Shown: positions 12,312 to 22,825, counted from the stretch's first letter. The stretch: 64,000 bases of DNA from Citrus sinensis (GCF_022201045.2 NC_068558.1:1550001-1614000), one strand, 5' to 3'. Made by a program: numbers and translations. Notes: a model not told the origin generated them from the sequence alone.

Positions 12312-13866
12312 ATGGCAAGTGGAATGTCATCAGCCAATTCAAGTGTTGTGACATATCTTCTTGGTCGTAATACTTTCTTTACTGGAAAAGCAATATCCAA
12401 AGCGATAATTCCTCGATCATCTTTAAGGCAGGGAACCCAGAAGAGGAAACCGAAGAGCTTGAGTATGTGCTTTGTCACAGAGGATAAAAATGAAGGTACT
12501 ACTAAAGTTGAGAAGAAAACTTTTGTACAAGCACAGAATGAGATCAAATTTTTCTCGCCAGCAGAAGAGAGACAAGCAAGAAAAAGATCAGAGAGACAAA
12601 CCTACCTTGTTGCAGCAATCGTGTCCAGTCTTGGCATCTCTTCAATGGCTGTTTTGGCCATACATCACAGATTTTCATGGCAAACAGAGGCACTGATTCA
12701 CCTTTATTAATTTTTTCTTCTCTTTCCTTTTCTTTTTATTTGAAGAAAATTCAATTAATAATTTTGTCCCTTCGCCTTCCAGGGTTGTGAGTTGCAGCTT
12801 CTAGAAATGTTCGGTACATTTGCACTGTCTATTGGGGCAGCTGTAAGTTAATATTGTACTTCCAATGATTGCATCGAAATTTCTGTTGTTGATGCTGAAT
12901 CTTTCTCTGTTGCAATTAAATTTGCAGGTAGGCATGGAGTTTTGGGCAAGGTGGGCTCATAGAGCTCTATGGCACGCTTCATTGTGGCACATGCATAAGG
13001 TCGGTTACTTATGGACTAATTAATAGTAATTATCAATTGGTGACTCTCAGAAGTGAAGCCGCTTTTTTTTCTTTTTCTTTTTTTCCCGCTCCCTAAAGTT
13101 TGCATCTTGGAATTTTGCAGTCTCATCACCAGCCGAGGGATGGTCCTTTCGAGTTGAACGATATTTTTGCAGTAATTAACGCGGTTCCTGCAATTGCTCT
13201 GCTTTCTTACGGCTTCTTCCACAAAGGCATCGTTCCAGGACTCTGTTTCGGCGCTGTACTTGCCTCGTCCTTTTCTCTCTGACTTAGATTTTTCTTTTCC
13301 CACTTTAGATTAACATCGTAAAATTTTTCCAAGTCATCGGTGGATCTAATATCCCCTGAACTGATCTCTAATTTGGCGCCATTATTATCATTTTTTGTTT
13401 GACACGTTTCTTTAAGCGAGTTTCACGCGATTAAGATTTTAATCCAGGGTCTGGGAATTACAGTTTTCGGAATGGCCTACATGTTCGTTCACGATGGACT
13501 TGTCCACCGTCGATTTCCTGTGGGACCAATCGCTCATGTCCCTTATTTACGTAAAGTCGCTGCAGCACATCAAGTACTTCGATTACCCATTTCCATGTAC
13601 GTCCTGTAAATATCTTAATATCACAACATTTACACTCATGTATTTCTCTTTTTCCACGTAATTATAGCTTCACCATTCGGAGAAATTTAATGGGTTGCCG
13701 TACGGGTTGTTCTTGGGACCTCAGGTAAGACGTTAGTTGGTTTTTTTTTTTTTATTCACTCTCCAATATTGGAAGGATGGCATGAGGTTATATTGAATGC
13801 ATGTGGCCTTGTATTCAGGAGCTAGAAGAGGTGGAAGGCACGGAAGGATTAGATAAAGAAACGTAG
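12312..13866 (+). CDS. BCH: beta-carotene 3-hydroxylase, non-heme di-iron, chloroplastic
   Basis: Seven exons: 12312-12689, 12783-12842, 12928-12999, 13121-13255, 13448-13573, 13668-13724 and 13819-13866. All junctions are phase 0 and the product is 291 aa. The enzyme hydroxylates beta-rings of carotenes to give zeaxanthin in plastid membranes. The first 60 or so residues are Ser/Lys/Arg-rich, as expected of a transit peptide. Then comes the conserved AERxARKxxERxTYLVAA-type segment and a hydrophobic helix. Histidine clusters are at residues 157-162 (HRALWH), 167-173 (HMHKSHH), 230-235 (HDGLVH) and 256-260 (HQLHH), which is the full di-iron set. Introns 2-6 are GT-AG. Intron 1 must start with GC (GAG|GCACTG) to keep the conserved WQTEGCELQLLEMFG junction. 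The C-terminus is short, ending GLDKET. HMHK replaces the common HMHE. It is probably a functional secondary paralogue. Confidence 0.93.
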
Positions 13867-15546
13867 CTAAATTAAGGCTCAACTGTATTTTTAAAAGAAT
13901 TTTAAAATATTTTGATGTATTATATTAATTATATAACAAGTAAATAATCTTATGATATATCTGTATTTATTTTGAAGAATCAACATATAATTGATGATTA
14001 TATAAAATTTTAACTACACGTAACATATATATATATTAATTAATTATATTTAATAATGTAATCTAGAATTTCTCATATTTTAAGTAGTGTGAAGCGATGA
14101 TGTCCGTTTGTATTTTATTTTTTTTTCGCAATTGATCATATTGTGTTCCACTTATACGTATAATAAGAGTCATTTTTCCTATATTATTTTCTCGTAATAA
14201 TAAAATGAAGACCTGAAAGTGTAAGACCTCGCAGTTGACTTGAAGTAGAAAAGGAATGGCGGTTAATAAATAATGTAATACTACTATATGTTAACTTTCA
14301 TAACAAACGAAACCAATCAAAACAACAGAATCATACCATAATCCAAAACAAAAAACGCTAAAAATGGAAGTCATTGACAATCCATTGTCACAGCAACCGC
14401 ACTACGAAATATGAAGCGACCCAATTTGTGACCAAAAAGAAACTTGGTGTGCGCGGCATCGAATTATTGTCTCAAGTATATGTTTGTTCGTTCGTAGAAC
14501 TATATAAAAGACGAAAGTGTAAATCTGTGTACGTAACATTATGATATCGTGTTTTTAATTAATTGATAAAAGATGTCAACGACGTAGCATACGTGTCGAA
14601 AGTCAGTGATCCCCGAACTTTTGAAAAAGTAGTATAAGTGTGTGGACGACTTCGGTCGGTAACACGAATGCGCAACGCAAAACACGTGGACCATAAGTAA
14701 TGCAACATCAGTGCTCGTTGGATGATTCACTTCACGGGTGTCTTTGTGTATCACCTAAATGAAGTGGCACATGCGTAATTGCTTCTGTCATTTGCCCACA
14801 AAACCCTCACAGTTGTTGCAACAATTTGCCTTAAATGGCGACTCTTGTATCTTGTGATCAGCTTAATTAGAAACGGAAAGTTGAAAATAATTTGTAAATT
14901 TTGTAATAACAATTTAGATTTTCAAGTAATTTCGTTTTCTCTCTTAAATTGAAGAAGTGTCTTCAAAGCTTGGGAATTGAAAACGTGCAAGGGACAAAAG
15001 CCTTGCAAAGAATATCAATGAGTGTGACAAAATGCATGAGACGTGCAAAGCAACGATGACGGCGACACAAAGTTTATTGCCAGCGGGACTAATGGAGTAC
15101 GTGGGTCCTGCCGGCAACAAGCCTAAGCATCTCTGTCCGAACACAGGACTCGAAATTTGAAAATTTTCGAACTGGGCCAACCCAAAAGATATTAATGGGA
15201 CAGAAATGAGTGAATTTGGGCCCAAAAATAATGCACCTGGCCTTGAAAATGAATGTCGTCAAATCCAATCCAAAAGCCACGTTTACATTCGTATCAACGA
15301 ACAGGTCGGTTTCTAGAACTTGACTTGAAAATTCCCGAACTTTACTGCTCTCGTCTTTAAGTTGGAAACAAACGACGGTGTCGTTCGCTTTCGCTTTGAT
15401 TCAAGCACGACATTCGCAGTCGCAGGTTCAGTTACAGCTTCTCTCGCTTTTTTTTTTTTTTTTTGGTCTCTTCGTCGCAGTTCGTCGCAGGTTTAATTTT
15501 AAGATATGGATTTTAACCTGACAGGGTTGCTATTTGATCGGCGTAC
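13867..15546. other. intergenic
   Basis: The 3' flank of the hydroxylase gene and the upstream region of the small gene at 15547. A TATA-like ACTATATAAAAG lies near 14500 without a supported ORF after it. The T-rich tract at 15449-15464 and the CTTCGTCGCAG repeats at 15471-15490 may belong to the 5' UTR of the next gene. Confidence 0.4.
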
Positions 15547-15918
15547 ATGCGTGGAACTAGTGCACTGTTGTCTGCAAAATCCAAATTGAAACCAATCTAC
15601 CTTGTCACAGGATCAAGAGGTATATGTTCCCTGCTCTCACCTTTGAATTTTGATGGCTTTATTATAATTATAATTGTGTAAGAACATTGTACATGACAAC
15701 AATGTGTTTGTGGAAACTGGAAACCAGGTAGAGTGGCCACTACAACTCCAAAGAAGAAAATCAATGAGGATTCTCCAGAAAGAGGACTAATTACAAAGGA
15801 GGAGGCCGAGCCTACGGTAGCTTTCGGCAAGCCGCCACCCCTTCCGCCTGTTCTTGGGCCACTGGTTGCTCTTTCATGGCTAGAAACATGGTCGAGTCGT
15901 GATGGGGATGATGACTGA
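15547..15918 (+). CDS. small conserved-looking plant protein, Pro-rich C-terminal segment
   Basis: Two exons, 15547-15619 (24 codons plus 1 nt) and 15728-15918, with a GT-AG intron of phase 1. The product is 87 aa. The N-terminus begins MRGTSALLSAKSKLKP and could be an organelle-targeting peptide. The middle is lysine- and glutamate-rich (TTTPKKKINEDSPERG). The end has KPPPLPPVLGPLVALSWLE and an acidic tail ending DGDDD. The short hydrophobic stretch VLGPLVALSWL could touch a membrane. I do not recognise a named family and propose no function. Coding status rests on the clean splice sites, the frame kept across them, and higher GC than the surroundings. It converges on the NTF2-like gene, with 97 bp between stop codons. 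Confidence 0.68.
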
Positions 15919-16015
15919 TGTGTAATGTGAAGCTATGTTATTTGCTGTACTTTTGCAGTGACATGCATGTATAAGTGTATAATATATAGACTACTTTTGC
16001 GAACTGTTGTTTCTT

Positions 16016-17418
16016 TTACTTGGAAAAGATCTTTAGAATGTAAATGAGAATGTTGAATGCTAAGCCAAGTAATCGAGCGATGAAATTCCACATATTGATG
16101 TAGCCTGCTAGAATTGGCCTGACGAAAGGCGCCAAAAATATAGTGTAAGCTTTTAGCAGGAATGTCGATATCACATGAGGACTATTTAGGAGCCCTGCCA
16201 AAGAGAGTGTGTGAGCAGTGTACAGTGGAGTCAGATTCTTTAGAATAATGATAAGAGTTCATTCTTGGTTTTGAAATATCGATCATGTCTTAGAACTTAC
16301 ATTCAGTGGCCTTTGGGAAATCATCAGACAATGAAGTCAGATTCTTCAACAAGGTCTGAATCCATCAAACAGAGTGACCCAGAAATATAATTAAAAAAAA
16401 AATTATTATAGAATAAATGTTCTTGTTACGGGGCATTTCGATATGGAAGCTCTTGTTTATGTTATATTGTAATATATATGAATGCTTTAAGAGTATTTAT
16501 TCTGTTGATTACCAGCACTATGCCTCCTGGTTTGATTGGTGACTCGATCACAACTCGAGCTTTCCTGCACATTAATTATTATATTAGTGGTATGCTCTTG
16601 TTTACTTATGAAATTGTCATTTGGTAGTGTGTTTGATACTACTTTATTAGTAGTGTTTCCCCCTCTAATGAGCATTCGTAGAAGCTGCATCCTCTGGTAA
16701 AAGGAACTTGCTTTCCTTTCCATTCTGCCACGGAATAGAAGATATCTTGAATTTGTTACATTGTTCATGGATAATGTATTATTGAAGAGAGACACAGATA
16801 AATATTATAGGGAATGGCAGATGATACTTACCTAAGTGCCAATTTATTCCTGCAGTGAACTCATCCCCTTCACAAACTTGTTCAACACTGAACTTTACAT
16901 TCTGACCCATGCTTGTCATAAGTTGTTCAAGGAATTGCATAACCTCCTGTGGTATCCCATTTTTAGATCCTTTTGCAGTAAAGAACCAACGAGGCCTATT
17001 TTGCTTAATTAAAGAAACCTATAGAAAATTATAGATATACCTTCTTCCCTTGAAATGGTTTAGGAAAGGAACAATCCTCGAAGCAACAGTCGTCTGAAAT
17101 GTAAGTCTCTAATCGCTCCAGGTTCTTCTCATTGATGCATGCATAGAACTCTCTAATTGTGTTGGATGCCGAAAATGGAACAATTTCAATACTGTCATCG
17201 CTTGCTGATGGGACAAGAGTTGAAGGTTTGCATTTAGCCAGACTTCTGATGGAAATCCCATGGTGTTCTATCTTGCTTGTATTCTGCATAAGTTGACACG
17301 ATATTTTGGAGGGCAAAGAATTGAGGACAATTCCATTTCCCCCCAGTGCTCTGAAGCACAATCTTTGCGTTTGGGCTTGCCCTGAGAAATTGATGGAAGC
17401 AGACATGTCCTTTCTCAC
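16016..17418 (-). CDS. NTF2-like (SnoaL-type) domain protein, probably plastid-targeted
   Basis: Six exons on the minus strand: 17418-17041, 16946-16832, 16724-16643, 16564-16513, 16355-16301 and 16194-16016. All introns are GT-AG and the phases agree. The product is 286 aa, or 282 if the second ATG at 17406 is used. The first 70 or so residues are Ser/Gln-rich and resemble a transit peptide. The NTF2-like cone-shaped fold covers about residues 85-200, seen from SNTIREFYACINEKNLE, ISDDCCFEDCSFPKPFQGKK, QFLEQLMTSMGQNVKF and GRTCSFYECSLEGE-like strands (here TRGCSFYECSLEGETLL). The C-terminus from about residue 228 is strongly hydrophobic (TIFLAPFVRPILAGYI, then LLGLAFNILIYIL), suggesting membrane attachment. 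Plant proteins of this layout are usually annotated as nuclear transport factor 2 family, but the transit-like N-terminus argues against a nuclear-pore role. The substrate is unknown. Confidence 0.85.
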
Positions 17419-19337
17419 AATGATTGAAATGGGAAGGGGATGATTTTGGTTTTGGAAGATAAGGGTAATAAATTATTGTTTTCATAGAACGATTGGAGAC
17501 AGAATGTGGCAAAGAATAAAGTTGGTTAACGTGTCTTTTTGTTCCTTGAAACATTAGAAGAGGAATAATCAGTCGCTACATTTTCATTACAGTCCAATGT
17601 GTCATGCCTTGGCATGAAATCAAAGAAGTTATGCTCGCCTGTAGGCCTTTTACAGCCAGTTGCTGAAAAACAGACAAGGGAATCCGCATCATTATAGTTT
17701 ATAAGAAGTTGCCGAAGAGCACAACGGCATACAAAACTTACGGCACAGTACACACGCACGCGGCCATCAGAGTACAAGCCAAACTTTCTGGAATCTGAAG
17801 TAAAATACTAGCAGTAAAAAGCGTTTGCAGTAATATCTATTATCTAATTGAAACTTTGAGAGCTGTTACTTGTTGCGGGCTGGATTTGCCTTTATGCCAC
17901 AAGGTCACTAATTTTGAGCGTATGGGTCTGTAAGCAACTTAAGTCCGGCCTGCGGGATTTATTTTGGAGGTCAATAAATGATCAGTTCTGTTGAAGTTTC
18001 TTATTCGAGCAATCTTAGATTATATGCAAACTTTTCGATGGAAATTATAAGCAGAATAGTTTAGCAGCCTCAAATTTTGACCTGATTATAAAAACAAAAA
18101 CAGGTGACATAGAAGGACGTTGCGTTGAGGGACAAGCCAGCGAGATTATTCAGCCGTATGAGAAATATGTCGGAACCAGTGTACTGAATATACAATACCA
18201 GTATTGCGTGTGCATCATTATTATATTTCTAAGCTCTTCCGGCGCCATTCAAAAATAAAAATAAAAATAGGAGGATAGCTGGCAGATTGATTTCGAGGAA
18301 CATAGCCCCCTGTTAAATAATGCCTTTCTAGGAATGGCTGTCCATGCACACATTGACAAACATTGGATTTTCAAATGGTTGCAATAATACGGATAGATTG
18401 AAACAGACTTACTCATAAATATTATGCATATTAATGCTGCAATACATGAAATAGAGAAAGGTGGTGTTACAAAAAAAATGTTGGTGTCATGAATTTGAAA
18501 CAGGATCATTTATCTTGCATTAGTGTCAAGAAAAGTCAAAGAAGAAATGCCAGTATCATGAATCCTGTAGCAGATTCATTAGTTCTACAGCAGCAGTTAC
18601 AAATAAGTCAAAAAGCCCTTTCAAGTAGAACACCCATCAACTTTCTCCTGACAGCTAGAACTTACATTCACGGGAGCCCTTTCAGCCCTTCATCAGTTCA
18701 TCCAAGTCATTCTATTAGATCTTGCACGCACAACGGAAAGCTCTATTAGGAGGGTTATATGACTAAATGAGTAACAAAAAATAATGATCAAATTGATGCA
18801 TCATCATGGTCGTCATCTTCTCTTCCTATCTTTTGCATCCCCGGAGAAGAATCTACTTCAGCATGTGATTCAGCAGAATATTGTAATAAAATAGAGCAAG
18901 ATGGGTAATCCTGTTGGCCCTAAAGCAGCAATTTGACATTACTAAGTACCGAGGAGGTTTCCATGGAAACAAGGTGTATGACCCTCTGCTCCCTGAGACC
19001 TGCCCAAACTATATTTGAACTCACAAAAATCGGTCTGGCGATAGTAACATAAACAAATCATAGATCAATATTTAGAACCTAGCTAGATACCTATAGATCC
19101 TACACGCACGTGCTCTCAATCAGACAAGCTCAATGATGGTTTATATAATTTCCACTTGGTCACCAAATCAAGCTAACTTGTCCCAAGTTGAGATGAAAAG
19201 AATCTTGTACAGCAAGACAAATTAGCTGGCATGCACCCCAACTCCTGCCACTCTGAATAGCCGGTTTCTGGTATTTCATCCTTGTGCCAGGCCAATCACA
19301 TTAGCTCCTGGTATTGTCAATAACATGTAGCCACTGC
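17419..19337. other. intergenic, one doubtful minus-strand exon
   Basis: Upstream flank of the NTF2-like gene. Near 18790-18920 the minus strand has an acceptor-like site (CTGCTTTAG|GGCCAACAG) followed by an open frame containing SILLQYSAESHAEVDSSPG and ending REDDDHDDASI before a stop. It looks like a terminal exon, but I found no upstream partner. The plus strand of 18890-19015 is also open (TKYRGGFHGNKVYDPLLPE), so neither call is secure. Confidence 0.3.
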
Positions 19338-19346
19338 TATATATAA
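19338..19346 (+). promoter_or_regulatory. TATA box for the 66-aa ORF
   Basis: TATATATAA lies about 100 bp before the ATG at 19443. That spacing allows a start site near 19370 and a 5' UTR of about 70 nt. This is a sequence match only. Confidence 0.45.
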
Positions 19347-19442
19347 GTTCCGGGCAGAAGCAATAGGTCACATATCTATCCACATTTGTCAAAGCAATAT
19401 TATCCCAAATCAAAAGAGCAATTAATACATACTCTTTACATC

Positions 19443-19643
19443 ATGAATAGCAAGGTTATAGATACTCCAGCAGCTGGTGCAATCAGCAAAAGTCTCAGGA
19501 GCGCTAGGCCTCTCCCGAAAAGAGGGCAAATAAAGTGCAGAATTGCAGTAAATGCTTTTCAATCCATTGTTTCAGTGATATCCAAAGCTTCTCCAAATCG
19601 TGAGCAGCATGCCCTCAGGAAAACCTATTTGATGGAACATTAG
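19443..19643 (+). CDS. possible small basic protein, 66 aa
   Basis: Single-exon ORF of 66 aa. An in-frame upstream ATG at 19386 would give 85 aa, but 19443 fits the TATA spacing better. The sequence starts MNSKVIDTPAAGAISKSL, has a proline/basic segment RPLPKRGQIKCRIAVNAF and an amphipathic FQSIVSVISKAS. It is basic and has no signal peptide or membrane helix. KRGQ(I/V)K followed by an amphipathic helix occurs in small uncharacterised plant proteins as I remember them, but I cannot name a family. The clean TATA box, GC content above the flanks and an intact frame support a real gene. Length alone would not. Confidence 0.5.
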   Translation: MNSKVIDTPAAGAISKSLRSARPLPKRGQIKCRIAVNAFQSIVSVISKASPNREQHALRKTYLMEH

Positions 19644-20644
19644 AGATTAATGAATGAATACGATGGTATTATATAATGTAAAAATTTATTTTTCTATTAT
19701 TTCTTCTTCTTGATTACTGCTTTTATCTTCTCTGCTTTGTATGTTGTTCTTTTTTTCCCCCCCAAAAAAAAAACGAAAATTCATCTTGGATAGTTTTCAG
19801 CTGCCAACAGCTAAAATTTTACTATATTCATAATGACAGAACCTGAGGGCATTTTGTTATGTTGTAGCAAAAATGTGAAATCGGCATTAATTCATAGTTC
19901 CAATAAACCCCTGTATCAGAGAACATGAACGGCCAATTTTGCATACAATACACATATTACTTGAACACGAGTTTTAACAAGTTTATCATAATTGCAGAAG
20001 GGAATGAATAAACATTTTATCAGAGATCCATCTGAAAGTCATAGAGAAATCAAGGGATATAATAAAAGCAAGAAAACTTCTAACTTTCTACAGTGATTTA
20101 GTTTAACAAACGTTGAAATTGAAGCACAATGTCTGTAGCACACCAAAGATATATCTTCACAGCTGTTAATCTGACGTTAACTGGCTCAATGGACACAAGC
20201 TTTGAAAAACCTGTCTCCAGTAATGAGAAATAAGTTCCCAAGTCAACAATTATATAATATTTCCCACCCTTGACATTTTCAATAACATGAATGAAACCAG
20301 AGGTCATTGGGAATCTGACAATATATTTGCACATGTAATACTTAACCACACGTGTTAATAATCAGATAGCCACACAAACATTATGTTTTCTAAGTACGAA
20401 TCCATAATTAGTCAACTGCAAAATCACCTAATGGATTTCATTTGTCTTATGTTGGTTGGAAAAGAATCCGAAATTTGCTCGCATGCCTCCCGTCTGTCCG
20501 CGTTGTACTTCAATTTATACGTATGCTTCAAACTCTAAGCCCTCAACCTCACAGGGAAAAAAACAATCAAATATGAAAATGACCGATGATTAGAATCATT
20601 GATTTGTTAATTTATAGCACTGGAAGCAAGTAAATAATGCCTCA
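19644..20644. other. intergenic, left flank of the retroelement array
   Basis: No convincing gene. A minus-strand frame of 83 codons (20349-20098) is open but shows no motif or splice partners that I trust. The stretch ends at the target-site duplication of the LTR array. Confidence 0.4.
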
Positions 20645-20649
20645 TACTA

Positions 20650-21108
20650 TGATACAACCTTGCCCGAGATTAATGACAAGTCAGCATGGGAAACAGAGAA
20701 AGAAGCCCAGCTGGTTGAGGAGCACACAAAAGGTCCAGCTCGTATGCGCAGGGCACCAACATACCTCAAAGATTACATTACCTAAGGAATATTCGAGAAG
20801 GCACAAAGAGAATGGAAAAGATGGCAGCTGTGATTTTGTTATTTTGTTGTGACTGTTTTTTCTTTGAATCATTCATTTGTTGGTTAGTTACACGTGTAAT
20901 GTTGAGGGGTAAAAGATATATGTAGAGGGGAACACGTCATAAAAAAAGGACAGGAAAATGGCAAATATTTCTTCTTCTCTCTCTCCGTCTCTCCTGCTAT
21001 CTCTGTTTCTCCATTAATTTCAATTCTTTTGCTTCTTTTTGCTGGAGTCAGCACTTACTCGAAAAGTGTAAATCTAGGATATAAACTCTGAGTTGCAGAG
21101 TTGTATCA
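20650..21108 (+). repeat. LTR 1 of the array (left outer)
   Basis: 459 bp, TG...CA bounded, with a 9-bp terminal inverted repeat TGATACAAC/GTTGTATCA. It carries the coding end of the gag ORF (the stop lies about 136 bp in), but here has no upstream gag. Preceded by TACTA. Confidence 0.95.
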
Positions 21109-21172
21109 ATTGGTGCTTTCATTGTCTTCTTCTCCTTCTTAAAAATATATATATATATATATATATTCGACC

Positions 21173-22438
21173 ATGACCGAGACAACAAAGACGCTTGATT
21201 CTGAAGTTCTTTCCGCCATGAAGGAGCTCCTTGAGAAGCAAACACTCTCTGTGCATCAAACCTTACAACAATACATGTCCACTGTAGATTCCCGTTTTGA
21301 GGAATTACAATCTCAAATCCGTGGGTCTGTCGGCGTTTTAAGTGGCCCTTCACGACCATCGGAGCGGATGTCAGCGTTTACAGAGGGTTCGGCTGGGGGC
21401 ACAGAATTTTCCCCGCTTTTACATTCCATGAAAATGGACATTCCCAAGTTTGACGGCTCTGATCCGACCGGGTGGGATTTTCGCATCAACGAGTTTTTTG
21501 ACCTCCATGGGACCCCAGATAATTTGCGTCTTCGCATTGCATCGTTTCACATGGAAGGGAGAGCCGCTGCTTGGTATCAATGGATGAAAGCTAACAATCT
21601 CTTAACCACATGGCGAAGTTTTTTGGTCAGTCTTAAGAGTCGCTTTGGAGCTTCCATGTATGAAGACCATCAAGGGAATCTTTCAAAGTTAACACAGACC
21701 ACCACAGTTGCGGAATTTCAGTCTGCTTTTGAAGACTTAATGAACAAAGTTACTGGTATATCTGAGCCTTTGTTAATTAGTTTCTTTATCACGGGTTTAA
21801 AACCCGATATCCGTCGTGAGTTGTTGTTTACTCGACCTACTTCGCTCATGGAAGCCTTTGCTCTTGCTAGAGCTTATGAGGCTAGATCTGATGAAGCTAA
21901 AACAACCAGTCGTTCTTGGTCAAAGTGGTCTCCTACTACACCGCAAGCTCCACAAAATTTTTCCCATGTTTTATCGAACTCTTCCACTTTTAAAAATACC
22001 AATACTCTTGCTGCCCCTGTTATTACTACACCAAAACCACCATCTCAACCTCCATTATTACCAACCCCAAATTTACCAATCCGTCGACTTACTCCGGCTG
22101 AGTTACGGGATAAAAGAGAAAAAGGGTTATGTTATAATTGTGATCAGAAATATAGTGCAAACCATCGCTGCCGCAGCAACTTCTTGTTGTTGATGGGTAC
22201 TGATGATGAGGAGTGTGTCCTGGGGGAGGCTTATGATGAGTTTTACAAGTTATATCCCGAGCTTCACCTTGAGGACAAGGTAAATTTTCAAGGGATAGGG
22301 AATGATACAACCTTGCCCGAGATTAATGACAAGTCAGCATGGGAAACAGAGAAAGAAGCCCAGCTGGTTGAGGAGCACACAAAAGGTCCAGCTCGTATGC
22401 GCAGGGCACCAACATACCTCAAAGATTACATTACCTAA
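21173..22438 (+). CDS. gag protein fused to a pol C-terminal remnant, copy 1
   Basis: 421 aa. The N-terminus contains a coiled-coil-like segment (VLSAMKELLEKQTLSVHQTL). Residues about 90-230 form the retrotransposon gag domain, seen from KMDIPKFDGSDPTGWDF, GRAAAWYQWMKANNLL and SFLVSLKSRFG. A zinc knuckle CYNCDQKYSANHRC lies near residue 320, of the plant Ty3/gypsy type. After GTDDEE the protein changes to YDEFYKLYPELHLEDKVNF and ends RRAPTYLKDYIT, which resembles the last part of a Ty3/gypsy pol polyprotein. I infer an in-frame deletion of nearly all pro-pol. The frame runs through the polypurine tract into LTR 2 and stops 136 bp inside it. It would supply a capsid-forming gag in the cytoplasm. 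Confidence 0.9.
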   Translation: MTETTKTLDSEVLSAMKELLEKQTLSVHQTLQQYMSTVDSRFEELQSQIRGSVGVLSGPSRPSERMSAFTEGSAGGTEFSPLLHSMKMDIPKFDGSDPTGWDFRINEFFDLHGTPDNLRLRIASFHMEGRAAAWYQWMKANNLLTTWRSFLVSLKSRFGASMYEDHQGNLSKLTQTTTVAEFQSAFEDLMNKVTGISEPLLISFFITGLKPDIRRELLFTRPTSLMEAFALARAYEARSDEAKTTSRSWSKWSPTTPQAPQNFSHVLSNSSTFKNTNTLAAPVITTPKPPSQPPLLPTPNLPIRRLTPAELRDKREKGLCYNCDQKYSANHRCRSNFLLLMGTDDEECVLGEAYDEFYKLYPELHLEDKVNFQGIGNDTTLPEINDKSAWETEKEAQLVEEHTKGPARMRRAPTYLKDYIT

Positions 22439-22761
22439 GGAATATTCGAGAAGGCACAAAGAGAATGGAAAAGATGGCAGCTGTGATTTTGTTATTTTGT
22501 TGTGACTGTTTTTTCTTTGAATCATTCATTTGTTGGTTAGTTACACGTGTAATGTTGAGGGGTAAAAGATATATGTAGAGGGGAACACGTCATAAAAAAA
22601 GGACAGGAAAATGGCAAATATTTCTTCTTCTCTCTCTCCGTCTCTCCTGCTATCTCTGTTTCTCCATTAATTTCAATTCTTTTGCTTCTTTTTGCTGGAG
22701 TCAGCACTTACTCGAAAAGTGTAAATCTAGGATATAAACTCTGAGTTGCAGAGTTGTATCA
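22303..22761 (+). repeat. LTR 2 of the array (shared middle)
   Basis: 459 bp, serving as 3' LTR of the first unit and 5' LTR of the second. There is no target-site duplication around it: the left neighbour is the polypurine tract and the right neighbour is the primer-site-like sequence. The two units are therefore joined through one LTR and are not two adjacent insertions. Confidence 0.95.
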
Positions 22762-22825
22762 ATTGGTGCTTTCATTGTCTTCTTCTCCTTCTTAAAAATA
22801 TATATATATATATATATATTCGACC

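Noticed and set aside
17526..17777. 83-aa minus-strand ORF upstream of the NTF2-like gene
   Set aside because: The transit-peptide start lies downstream at 17418/17406, and this frame shows no splice link or motif.
20098..20349. 83-aa minus-strand ORF left of the LTR array
   Set aside because: Considered as an exon cut off by the retroelement, but no consistent splice partners or family resemblance were found.
20637..20852. 71-aa frame at the left end of the array
   Set aside because: It is the LTR read in another frame, starting in flanking DNA. The same stretch recurs in all LTRs.
21048..21359. 103-aa minus-strand frame over the LTR/gag boundary, repeated 1653 bp on
   Set aside because: Antisense shadow of the gag ORF and LTR. 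The second occurrence is only the tandem copy.
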